A stretch of DNA of 64,000 nucleotides from Opitutia bacterium UBA7350 (lineage in GTDB: Bacteria > Verrucomicrobiota > Verrucomicrobiia > Opitutales > Coraliomargaritaceae). Shown one piece after another: positions 38,916-47,033 of this stretch. The notes beneath the pieces were generated by a model. That model saw only the letters and a program-made list of their open reading frames with translations, was not told the DNA's origin and ran no database searches. Both the position numbers and the translations under genes were made by a program. The DNA is taken from positions 1 to 64,000 of the forward strand of contig CATINC010000005.1 of NCBI GenBank assembly GCA_949524905.1. The letters run 5' to 3'. Numbering within the stretch: position 1 is the stretch's first letter; each line of letters opens with the position of its first letter.

Positions 38916-39497
38916 GTGAATTTACCAAATTTTTTAACACTATTGCGGGTACCCTTGGTTTTTGTGATCGTGGGATTGCTATATTTGCCGGTAACTTGGA
39001 TGGCGACTTTGGCTTTTATTTGTTTTATTATCGGAGGGATCACGGATTGGCTGGACGGTTACTACGCCAGAAAACAGGGTAATATTACTGATTTTGGTAA
39101 GTTAATGGACGCGCTCACGGACAAGATTTTCATCTTGAGTCTTATGATGACGCTATTGGTCATGGATTTGATACCCGTATTCTGGGGTTTGCCTTGTCTT
39201 TTATTGATCCTGACTCGGGAATTTTTGATCACAGGATTACGGCTGGTGGCAACCAACGCAGGTGTGGTTTTGGCGGCGGATCGATCGGGTAAATTAAAAA
39301 CGGTATCACAGATGCTTGCAGTGGGGCTTATTTTATTTGGGCGTGCCTTGGATTTGGACTATAGCCTTGAGTTGCTTGGATGTTCGGCCGCAAAACTAGG
39401 GCTGGCTTTCTTTGTCCTTTCAACGTTGCTCACCGTTTACTCCGGTGCTTTATATTTAAAAAACTACTGGGGGCTTTTTACCGGGCGAAAACAATGA
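38916..39497 (+). CDS. pgsA: CDP-diacylglycerol-glycerol-3-phosphate 3-phosphatidyltransferase
   Basis: 193 aa membrane enzyme that makes phosphatidylglycerophosphate. The CDP-alcohol phosphotransferase motif is complete: D44, D47-G48, A51-R52, G61, D65, D69 ([13 protein letters not shown] and [10 protein letters not shown]). About five to six membrane helices. The GTG start at [10 protein letters not shown] is chosen because PgsA proteins begin there. The frame extends 32 codons to an ATG near the coaD start, which is possible but has no family support. The next gene, pgpA, overlaps by ATGA. Confidence 0.9.
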   Translation: MNLPNFLTLLRVPLVFVIVGLLYLPVTWMATLAFICFIIGGITDWLDGYYARKQGNITDFGKLMDALTDKIFILSLMMTLLVMDLIPVFWGLPCLLLILTREFLITGLRLVATNAGVVLAADRSGKLKTVSQMLAVGLILFGRALDLDYSLELLGCSAAKLGLAFFVLSTLLTVYSGALYLKNYWGLFTGRKQ

Positions 39498-40009
39498 CAA
39501 GTTCTTTGAGAAAGAGTTTTTTCTGGACGCATTTTATTCCAGGGGAGTGGGTGGTTTTAATAGCAACCCTCGGTCCGGTGGGACGTATGCGTCACGCGCC
39601 GGGTACTTGGGGCAGCGTGATGGGGATGGTGCTTTATTCGGTGTTATTTCATCGCTTGGGAGTATTGAGTTTCATCTTACTGGCGGCGATGATGAGCTAC
39701 TTTGCGATGGCAATTTGTGACGCCGCTGAGCGTCGTCTGCAAATGCGTGATCCAGGTCTGATTGTGCTCGATGAATTTGTTGCAGTGCCATGGGTATTTC
39801 TTGGTCTAGGTGCGGCTATTGATGGTTTAGGTGGCTGGCCGGTATTGTTAGCAGGTTTTGTCCTTTTTCGCTTCTTTGATGTGCTCAAGCCAATTGGAAT
39901 AGCGCGGCTCCAAAATTTACCTGGAGGGATTGGCTGCGTCGCAGACGATCTGGCAGCTGCTGCGGCAAGTTGTATGTGCCTGCATTTTGCCGTGTCTTTT
40001 GTGCTTTAG
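39494..40009 (+). CDS. pgpA: Phosphatidylglycerophosphatase A
   Basis: 171 aa membrane protein removing the terminal phosphate from phosphatidylglycerophosphate, the step after Pgs[10 protein letters not shown], the [10 protein letters not shown] segment with its acidic pair, [12 protein letters not shown] and [12 protein letters not shown] match the family. The ATG overlaps the pgsA stop (ATGA), so both PG enzymes are coupled. Its stop overlaps that of the convergent phosphatase gene by four bases. Confidence 0.94.
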   Translation: MTSSLRKSFFWTHFIPGEWVVLIATLGPVGRMRHAPGTWGSVMGMVLYSVLFHRLGVLSFILLAAMMSYFAMAICDAAERRLQMRDPGLIVLDEFVAVPWVFLGLGAAIDGLGGWPVLLAGFVLFRFFDVLKPIGIARLQNLPGGIGCVADDLAAAAASCMCLHFAVSFVL

Positions 40010-40491
40010 CACCGGTATTCGCTTCTCAAATAGTTGAGAATTGAAGGGATTGCTTCGGCCATGGAGTCTAAGCAGGCACGGTATGCCTCTAAATTTTGAC
40101 CGTAAGGATCTGGGATTTCTTCATCCGCGTCTGCACCTATGAATTCACGAAACAAGTGCGCCCGTTTTGGTTTTGTCTCCGGGAAGGCTTCGAGTGCCTG
40201 TAAGTGAGACGGGGTCATCCCCAGAACAAGGAAGGCTTTTTCCAGCAAAGCATGACTCAATGGCTGGCTCGCGTGTTGTTTCATTTGGATATTAATTTTA
40301 GCAAGTGCTTCTACGGCATTTGGGGAAGCGGGATCACCGGGCCAAGCTGCTATCCCAGCAGAGAGGACTTTAATTTTATTGAGAGGGGCATTTTCTGCCG
40401 CGAGAGCGTTTTGCAAAAGGCGCTCACCCATCGGGCTACGACAGATGTTTCCGGTACATAAAACGATAATGGTGTCGCGTTGGGTTGGCAT
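40006..40491 (-). CDS. Low-molecular-weight protein-tyrosine-phosphatase family
   Basis: 161 aa. The P-loop CTGNICRS (12-19) holds the nucleophile C12 and R18. The general acid is D128 in DPYG. Bacterial members control exopolysaccharide kinases or act as arginine phosphatases; no kinase is encoded nearby. It lies 9 bases after purD on the same strand. Confidence 0.92.
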   Translation of the reverse strand: MPTQRDTIIVLCTGNICRSPMGERLLQNALAAENAPLNKIKVLSAGIAAWPGDPASPNAVEALAKINIQMKQHASQPLSHALLEKAFLVLGMTPSHLQALEAFPETKPKRAHLFREFIGADADEEIPDPYGQNLEAYRACLDSMAEAIPSILNYLRSEYRC

Positions 40492-40500
40492 AAATTAAAA

Positions 40501-41787
40501 TTAACGGTTCAGTTCTCGGTGGCCGATATCGCGGCGTAGGTATTTGCCATTGAATATAATTTGATCGCAAAGTTCGTAGGCTTTTTGGGCAGCGTTTTGG
40601 AGACTGGAGGCTTGTGCACTGATGCCGAGAACGCGACCCCCGTTTGTAGTGATTTGACCCTTTTGGTCGCATGCGGTGCCGGCATGAACAATCGCGGTGC
40701 CGTCGGGAATACTTTTTGGGAAGTCGATGTGGTCTCCCTTGGGATAGTCACCCGGGTATCCTTTTGCCGCGAGTACAACCACGATAGCGGCGCCATCATG
40801 AAAGCGAACCTTTTTGGGCAGGGGTTCGCCCTTAGCAGAGGCTATTAGAAGGGGGACGAGATCATCTGCCAGCATCGGCAGGAGCACTTGCGTTTCGGGA
40901 TCGCCAAAGCGCACGTTATATTCCAACACTTTAGGGCCATTTTCGGTGAGCATGAGTCCGGCATACAAGGTGCCGCGAAAGTCAATACCGTCGGCTTTTA
41001 GGCCTGCTAAGGTGGGGCGAATGATGTTTGCTTCGATGCGCGCTTGTAGCTCGGCATCTATTTTACCAGTAGGAGCGTAAGCGCCCATACCTCCGGTGTT
41101 GAGCCCGGTGTCACCTTCGCCAGCACGTTTGTGATCCTGACTGGGCGGTAGGCAAACAAAGTCTTCATCCGAGACAATAGCATGGATGGAGGCTTCTTCC
41201 CCAAAAAGCATTTCTTCGATCACGATTTCAGCACCACTGCTTCCAAAGGCGCCGCCTTCTAGCATATCGCGCACGGCATCTTCTGCTTGTGCTTGCGTTT
41301 CTGCCATAATCACACCTTTACCGGCGGCAAGACCACTCGCTTTTATCACAATGGGCGGGGGATGTTCCTGTAAGTAGGCAAGCGCAGGTGGGACTTCGGT
41401 AAAACTAGCGTACTCGGCAGTTGGGATTTTATGGCGCGCAAAGAAGTCTTTGCAAAATACCTTACTGGCTTCGAGCTCTGCGCCATCCTTACCTGGGCCA
41501 TAGGCGAGAATCCCAACGGCTTTTAAAGCATCGACTAAACCGAGGCTGAGCGGCACTTCTGGGCCTACGATCACTAAGTCGACTGCTTCTGTTTGAGCCA
41601 GTGCAACTAAGCCTGCCAGATCATCTACCTCAATGGGATGACAACTTGCTTCAGCTGCGATACCTCCATTTCCTGGAGCAGCGATGATCGCGCCCACTAA
41701 GGGGCTCTGGTGGCATTTTTGAATCAGGGCATGTTCGCGACCGCCAGAACCGACGACGAGAATCTTTAGCTTTTGCGAGGTTTCCAT
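40501..41787 (-). CDS. purD: Phosphoribosylamine-glycine ligase (GAR synthetase)
   Basis: 428 aa ATP-grasp enzyme of purine synthesis. Motifs: VVGSGGREHALIQK at the N-terminus, VIVGPEVPL, VIKASGLAAGKGV, and the family signature GLNTGGMGAYAP, then RFGDPETQVLLP. Length normal. The LMW phosphatase gene follows 9 bases later, perhaps co-transcribed. It is divergent from mpl. Confidence 0.97.
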   Translation of the reverse strand: METSQKLKILVVGSGGREHALIQKCHQSPLVGAIIAAPGNGGIAAEASCHPIEVDDLAGLVALAQTEAVDLVIVGPEVPLSLGLVDALKAVGILAYGPGKDGAELEASKVFCKDFFARHKIPTAEYASFTEVPPALAYLQEHPPPIVIKASGLAAGKGVIMAETQAQAEDAVRDMLEGGAFGSSGAEIVIEEMLFGEEASIHAIVSDEDFVCLPPSQDHKRAGEGDTGLNTGGMGAYAPTGKIDAELQARIEANIIRPTLAGLKADGIDFRGTLYAGLMLTENGPKVLEYNVRFGDPETQVLLPMLADDLVPLLIASAKGEPLPKKVRFHDGAAIVVVLAAKGYPGDYPKGDHIDFPKSIPDGTAIVHAGTACDQKGQITTNGGRVLGISAQASSLQNAAQKAYELCDQIIFNGKYLRRDIGHRELNR

Positions 41788-41895
41788 GTAGGATTAGACT
41801 TTTTGGTATAATAGCAGGCGGGTAAAGGTTGTTTTTATAGAGATGGGTGCAATTCCCGCTTGCGCTTAGGCTAGCTTGCCGACGAAGTGGTGGGG

Positions 41896-43308
41896 ATGCA
41901 TGTTTACTTCATGGGAATTTGCGGGACGGCGATGGGCAATACAGCGTTGCTGCTGAAGGCGCAGGGGCATCAGGTGAGTGGTTCCGATTTAGGGGCATAT
42001 CCACCGATGTCAGATATGCTTGTGGGCGCGGGGATTGAAATATTTGAAGGGTTTTCAAAGCAGCGATTGTCAGAACTGAAGCCGGATTTGGTGGTCATCG
42101 GCAATGTCATGAGTCGGGGTAATGAAGAGGTAGAGTGGGTTTTGGAGAATCGCGAAGTTTCTTATCGGTCTTTACCACAGTTACTACGCGATCAAATTTT
42201 AGGGCAGCGTTTACCGATTGTGATTACGGGTACACATGGAAAAACCACCACGGCTACTATGACTGCATTTTTATTAGATCGCGCTGGAGCGGAGCCTGGT
42301 TGGCTGATCGGTGGTTTGCCAAGGGATTTGAAGAGCGGTGCACACTTGGGGAGTGGGACAGCTTTTGTCATTGAAGGGGATGAATACGACAGCGCGTTCT
42401 TTGATAAGCGTAGCAAGTTCATTCATTACTGTCCGCAGATTGCGGTCTTAAATAATCTGGAATTTGACCATGCTGATATCTTTCGGGATTTGCAAGATGT
42501 GCAACGCAGCTTTCAGCACTTCTTGAGATTAATGCCAAGATCAGGCACAGTCTTGCTCAATGGAGACGATCCAAATTTGGAAGCTTTGATGCCTACTGAT
42601 TGGACCCGTGTCATTCGTGTTGGAACCGACACCAAGCATGATTTGCAATTGGTAAATTTCATCGACGGTCCAAAGGGATCAAGCTTTGAATTACATTGGC
42701 AGGGGGCACTTTGGGCGCAGGTTGACTGGGAATTGCACGGGTTGTTCAATGCTCGCAACGGAGCAATGGCAGCCATAGCGGCAGCTCTAGCGCAAGGATA
42801 TAAGGATCCAAAAGCAATGGACTTGAGTTGCTTGACACAATTTCGTGGGGTACAGCGTCGACAGGATGTTTTATATGAAGCCGATACGCTTAAGATACTC
42901 GAAGACTTTGCGCATCATCCTACTGCAGTTTCCGGAACCATCGAGGCTCTACGAGCAGCGCACCCAAAATCACATTTAACGGTTTGCTTTGAACCACGAA
43001 GCAATACTGCTACGCGGGCAGTTTTTAGAGAGGCATTTACTGAAGCACTAGGGCTTGCGGATACAGTATATCTCGGAGCCGTGCATCGAGTTGAACACAT
43101 CCCTAAAGAGGATCGTTTGGATACAGTACAGATGGCGGAGGACTTGTGCGTCCGTGGACTTACCGCAGCTGCTTTTGAAAGTAATGAAGCTTTACTAAAA
43201 ACTCTTAAAGAGACTCTGGATGCGTCTGGAAGGTCGCATTCCGTAGTGGTTTTCTTCACAAACGGATCATTTGAAGGAATCCAGCACTCATTGGCAGGCG
43301 CGCTCTAA
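41896..43308 (+). CDS. mpl: UDP-N-acetylmuramate:L-alanyl-gamma-D-glutamyl-meso-diaminopimelate ligase
   Basis: 470 aa Mur ligase used in murein recycling. MHVYFMGICGTAMG opens it, with the ATP P-loop GTHGKTT at 112-118. FVIEGDEYDSAFFDKRSKF is the Mpl form of the EGDEYDxAFFD motif, and AHHPTAV follows in the third domain. That wording separates it from MurC. The ATG is preferred over a GTG three codons upstream. Mpl presence indicates recovery of the tripeptide from an outer-membrane-bounded periplasm. Confidence 0.93.
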   Translation: MHVYFMGICGTAMGNTALLLKAQGHQVSGSDLGAYPPMSDMLVGAGIEIFEGFSKQRLSELKPDLVVIGNVMSRGNEEVEWVLENREVSYRSLPQLLRDQILGQRLPIVITGTHGKTTTATMTAFLLDRAGAEPGWLIGGLPRDLKSGAHLGSGTAFVIEGDEYDSAFFDKRSKFIHYCPQIAVLNNLEFDHADIFRDLQDVQRSFQHFLRLMPRSGTVLLNGDDPNLEALMPTDWTRVIRVGTDTKHDLQLVNFIDGPKGSSFELHWQGALWAQVDWELHGLFNARNGAMAAIAAALAQGYKDPKAMDLSCLTQFRGVQRRQDVLYEADTLKILEDFAHHPTAVSGTIEALRAAHPKSHLTVCFEPRSNTATRAVFREAFTEALGLADTVYLGAVHRVEHIPKEDRLDTVQMAEDLCVRGLTAAAFESNEALLKTLKETLDASGRSHSVVVFFTNGSFEGIQHSLAGAL

Positions 43309-43333
43309 TTACGCTGTCTCAGTGCTTTAAAAC

Positions 43334-43651
43334 TTAAGCGAGTTTCGCCTTTAGGTCATCTTTTTCGACAAGTCCGACAATAGTGTCGACGATTTCACCT
43401 CCCTTAAAAACAAGAATAGTTGGGATGGCGCGCACTTCGTACTTGCCTGCAATTTCGCTGTTGTTGTCTACGTTGACCTTGCAGATTTTGACGCCTTCAC
43501 CGAGTTCTCCGGCAAGTTCCTCTAGGATGGGTGCAATCGCTTTGCAGGGACCACACCAAGGTGCCCAAAAGTCAACCACAACGGTGACGGCTGAATTGCT
43601 GATGGTGCTATCAAAATTGGAGCTATCGAGTTCGGTAATATTTTCGGACAT
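43334..43651 (-). CDS. trxA: Thioredoxin
   Basis: 105 aa. Redox motif WCGPC at 32-36 in FWAPWCGPCKAIAP, cis-Pro in RAIPTILVF, and the length of TrxA. It keeps cytoplasmic proteins reduced. A 40-codon membrane-type ORF ends 18 bases upstream on the same strand. Confidence 0.97.
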   Translation of the reverse strand: MSENITELDSSNFDSTISNSAVTVVVDFWAPWCGPCKAIAPILEELAGELGEGVKICKVNVDNNSEIAGKYEVRAIPTILVFKGGEIVDTIVGLVEKDDLKAKLA

Positions 43652-43669
43652 ATGTTTTCTTGATGAGGT

Positions 43670-43792
43670 TTATAGGTAAATTTTTATTTCTTGTATAAGA
43701 AGTATGGTGCAGGTGATGGCAAGAGCCATGCAAAGAAGATCCAGCTTAAAAGTAAAGAGGATGGCATCATCTTGTTTTTGTGAATTACTCAT
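43670..43792 (-). CDS. Possible 40-aa single-span membrane protein upstream of trxA
   Basis: ATG frame of 40 codons starting MSNSQKQDDAILF, with a hydrophobic stretch (about 16-35, LDLLCMALAITCTILLIQ) and a charged tail ending KIYL. The layout, hydrophilic start then one membrane span, is protein-like. No Shine-Dalgarno or homologue is recognised. It fills the gap between the 88-aa hypothetical and trxA, on the same strand as both. Confidence 0.38.
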   Translation of the reverse strand: MSNSQKQDDAILFTFKLDLLCMALAITCTILLIQEIKIYL

Positions 43793-43831
43793 GCTGCAGA
43801 ATTAGAAATCGGTGGAAGTCTGTCAAGTGGG

Positions 43832-44098
43832 TCAATGATCGTTTTTGGTCTCAGGATCGCAATTTTTTAAAGTATCCAAGAGTTCCTCTTTTTCAACCGT
43901 TTCAAGGTTCTTGCCTTTGCGGTCGAGGGTTTCGAAGGTTTTAATGACTGTTTCTGTCATGCGATGGTGGGTTTCCTCAGAGCCGCCCACGATCGAGAAT
44001 CGCTCGGCACGCGTCACGCGCTTGTGACCATCTGAATGATCAAGGCCCAGTCCCATTAAGTGGGCATTTGTATTCGGTCTTGGTTCCTTTTTGCTCAT
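43832..44098 (-). CDS. Hypothetical protein, 88 aa
   Basis: Not recognised. Small, very polar, with a basic N-terminal half (RPNTNAHLMGLGLDHSDGHKR) that includes several His, and a helical acidic C-terminal half (TVEKEELLDTLKNC). No membrane segment. It lies 31 bases after scpA on the minus strand and could be the end of an lptD-scpA transcript. Confidence 0.6.
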   Translation of the reverse strand: MSKKEPRPNTNAHLMGLGLDHSDGHKRVTRAERFSIVGGSEETHHRMTETVIKTFETLDRKGKNLETVEKEELLDTLKNCDPETKNDH

Positions 44099-44129
44099 TT
44101 ATGAAAGCCTACAAAAAATTAAAAATATT

Positions 44130-44879
44130 TCAAGTTTCCTCACGGGAGCAGCGTATATCGGCAAAGGCTTGATCCTGGGTAATGTGCATTTGCCCCAAGC
44201 GAGTAAGCTCTAGAACCGCCAGGAAGGTTGCCACGATGGTATTTAGAGTGGTGCTTGCCTCAAACAATTCTGAAAAAAGAAAATGCTTTTGATCCCGCAG
44301 ACGCAGTAGAAGAAATTCCATGCGATCTGCGACGGTGACTTGTTCTGCGTGGATTTCACCTTCGGTGATACGCTCGGCAAGGCGGCGCAAGACCAGATTA
44401 AACGTGTTCCAGAGTTCGATGCGGTCGACTGGATAAAGCGGTCGTTCAATCGCTTCGAGAGCATCACGTGGACCCAAGCGAGGGATCTTTTCGTTACTAT
44501 TGAGAATGAGCGACTCGATTTCGGAGGCTGCTTCCTTGAATTTTTTGTATTCTAGTAATTGCTGGACTAATTCCCAGCGTGGATCAATTGACTCATCCTC
44601 TAGATCTTCGTTTTTACCTTGGTCTTTTTTAGGCAGAAGGAGTCGGCTCTTAATGTACATCAAAGTGGCGGCCATCACAAAGAATTCCCCCGCAATTTCG
44701 AGATCCAATTCTTCCATCGACCCAAGGATTTTTATATATTGTTGGGTCACCGTTTCAATCGGGATGTCATAAATATCGACCTCGTTGCGACGGATGAGGT
44801 AAAGCAATAAATCCAGCGGACCTTCAAAGGCATGGAGGCGGATAGCTAGGTCATTATTTGGGATGAGAGCTTCTTCCAT
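44130..44879 (-). CDS. scpA: Segregation and condensation protein A
   Basis: 249 aa kleisin that joins SMC and ScpB in the bacterial condensin. N-terminal LHAFEGPLDLLLYLIRRNEVDIYDIPI is split by the family into an SMC-binding helix region. AATLMYIKSRLLLPK follows, and the C-terminal winged helix begins near FLAVLELTRLGQ. The start is MEEALIPNND; 27 upstream codons overlapping lptD are rejected. It begins 4 bases after the lptD stop. scpB is not in the window. Confidence 0.93.
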   Translation of the reverse strand: MEEALIPNNDLAIRLHAFEGPLDLLLYLIRRNEVDIYDIPIETVTQQYIKILGSMEELDLEIAGEFFVMAATLMYIKSRLLLPKKDQGKNEDLEDESIDPRWELVQQLLEYKKFKEAASEIESLILNSNEKIPRLGPRDALEAIERPLYPVDRIELWNTFNLVLRRLAERITEGEIHAEQVTVADRMEFLLLRLRDQKHFLFSELFEASTTLNTIVATFLAVLELTRLGQMHITQDQAFADIRCSREET

Positions 44880-44883
44880 AATC

Positions 44884-47007
44884 TTAAGGTTCAACCAGGC
44901 GAAGTCCCACTGAAAATTCAAAATCACTTTCTCGAACAGGATTATCGCGCATGGTAACATCGTAGAGGAGTTCCCATGCCGAGCCTAGGTCTGAAACTAA
45001 TCCGATGCTGGTATAATCAAAGACACCCATGTCGGCATTGTAGCGGGTATTCGCGATGAAGTGATGGTTTTCGCTAAGGCGATGAATATAGTAAATCCGG
45101 TATTGATCGATGTTATCGAGCATTAGATCGGTTGAGAGACTGATGCGCCAGGCATCTCCGCTCAATAAGGTCGTGCGAGTACGCAGTTCGTCAAGGGACA
45201 TTTGCTGTGTCGATATGCGGGCTGCCAGATCAAACTTTAACCAAGGAGCTGGATGGACTAGCATTTCAACCCAGGTAGCGTGCAGGGTGTCGGGAACGGT
45301 GTCGTCATGCTTTTGCTCTTCGCGATCCAGAAGGATATCTTGGTAAAAGTTTAAGGCGGCAAGGGTACGTGAGCCGTAGGATTGAGCGCGGGTTTGGAAA
45401 CGGTTTTCTAGCCCTAAGCGGATGAGGTGCGTTTCGGTGAACTGATCCAGACTGCGAAGCTCTGTCAAATCAAGCGTGGGTCGATTTAACTCATGATTCA
45501 GTCGTTCGATTTGAATGGCGTCGCTCGATCCATCAGGTTTTGAGAAATAGCGATATTTCAGAGAGGGACGGAGGGTGTGGCGAAGACCACGGATGCCCCA
45601 TATAGCATTTCGGGTGGCGTAGGTGGCCTGAGCTTGTGCAGTTAAGTCAAAACCAATGGCATAACGCGACAAGTTTGCGTTTTTCGTAGGCGTAGTTGCA
45701 GGGGTAGTTTTAACTACCTGATCGTGGTAGTTGCTGAATCGGGCGGCTGCAAGTGGCGTGAGGGTAAAACTTTCATTTAGCCGTAGCGGTTGCAAGAGCT
45801 GATAGTTAAGATCGAATCGCCCGTAACTTTGGGCCGTCATCCCATCTGTGCCGGCGGGAATTTTATTTAAGTCATCGCGCAGGAGGGCGTAGCTTATCGC
45901 ACCTTGTTGGTAGATTCCCAAGTTGCCCATTGGACTGGGCAGGTAGTCAAAACGAAATTCAGGCAGTCGCTCTGTAACACGCAGGTAGTCGCTTGGATTA
46001 AATCGCACAAAAGCCGATAAAAGGAAATTATCGCCTAGATAAACTGCTTCGGCATAAGTATCCGGCATTTGGTCATCATTATAAACATTTTCTCGAAAAT
46101 CACGCATGACGGCGGAGTCTGAGCGATAACTTAAGTTTGCTTGAAAAGATACGCGTTCGCCAATGTGGTGGCGGTGTCGCCAGTCGAGGTAACTGCGATC
46201 GGGGTCAATAGGATTGTTTAAGAGATCGACGCCAGTATTTCCCTTATCTTCAATGTAGCCGGAACTGAGTGCGCCCACCATGCTGTGGCTGCCGACATCA
46301 TAGACATACTGCGAAGCAGGACCAATGAGCACACCTCTTTTAGCATAATAGTCGATGTTGGAGCCGATTCGAAAAGAAGGATTGATCGGGATGAGAGAAG
46401 TGGTTTGCAGATACTGACCAAGGTTGCCTTTTTTGCCTAAATCGATATCAAAATAAAAGGGAGCTTCGGATAAATAATAGGTAAATCTAGGGAGGTAAAA
46501 AAATGGAAACTGACCGATTCGAAAAGTAGCCCCTTTAATTCTCATAATTGTGTTGGCTTCACTTGCTTGAAAGCGTACTCGGCGGGCTTTGATATTTGGG
46601 GTCAATGCGCCGGGATCGGTGTAATAGATTTGGGCGTTTTCTATCGTCATATCCCGAACGGTGCCACCCGCCTCAAGCCCTTTTGCATATAAGGGCCATG
46701 TTCCCGTCCGGGGACCCTGCACCGTAAAAATGCCATCGTTGGCATCAAAACTGACGCGGTCTCCCACCATGCGATAGCCTTCGCGCATAATGGCGGCATC
46801 ACCCTGAGCATCCGCTAGGCCGTACTCTTGGTAGTAAATAATTTCATCTGCGCTGACTTGAGTGCTCTCAAAATTAAGGCGAGCATCGCCCCGCGCCACC
46901 AATCGTTGAGCGGTTTCATCATATTCGATTGGGTCGATAGAACTCAATTCTGGCAGAGACGCCACAAGTGCCGCAGGCAGGCAAAAAAGTAAGAGTAAAA
47001 ACCGCAT
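44884..47007 (-). CDS. lptD: LPS-assembly protein LptD-like (OstA)
   Basis: 707 aa outer-membrane protein that inserts LPS in the outer leaflet with LptE. Signal peptide at 1-17 (LLLLFCLPAALVA). An N-terminal OstA/LptA-like beta-jellyroll (about 20-115) has DARLNFESTQVSADEI and YRMVGDRVSFDANDGIF. The rest is a long beta-barrel with alternating aromatic strands, ending near VGLRLVEP. The four cysteines of E. coli LptD are not apparent, as in many phyla. The start is MRFLLLL; 20 upstream codons overlapping the glgB leader are rejected. It is followed by scpA after 4 bases. Confidence 0.82.
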   Translation of the reverse strand: MRFLLLLFCLPAALVASLPELSSIDPIEYDETAQRLVARGDARLNFESTQVSADEIIYYQEYGLADAQGDAAIMREGYRMVGDRVSFDANDGIFTVQGPRTGTWPLYAKGLEAGGTVRDMTIENAQIYYTDPGALTPNIKARRVRFQASEANTIMRIKGATFRIGQFPFFYLPRFTYYLSEAPFYFDIDLGKKGNLGQYLQTTSLIPINPSFRIGSNIDYYAKRGVLIGPASQYVYDVGSHSMVGALSSGYIEDKGNTGVDLLNNPIDPDRSYLDWRHRHHIGERVSFQANLSYRSDSAVMRDFRENVYNDDQMPDTYAEAVYLGDNFLLSAFVRFNPSDYLRVTERLPEFRFDYLPSPMGNLGIYQQGAISYALLRDDLNKIPAGTDGMTAQSYGRFDLNYQLLQPLRLNESFTLTPLAAARFSNYHDQVVKTTPATTPTKNANLSRYAIGFDLTAQAQATYATRNAIWGIRGLRHTLRPSLKYRYFSKPDGSSDAIQIERLNHELNRPTLDLTELRSLDQFTETHLIRLGLENRFQTRAQSYGSRTLAALNFYQDILLDREEQKHDDTVPDTLHATWVEMLVHPAPWLKFDLAARISTQQMSLDELRTRTTLLSGDAWRISLSTDLMLDNIDQYRIYYIHRLSENHHFIANTRYNADMGVFDYTSIGLVSDLGSAWELLYDVTMRDNPVRESDFEFSVGLRLVEP

Positions 47008-47033
47008 AATTACATACAATCTTAGCACTATGG

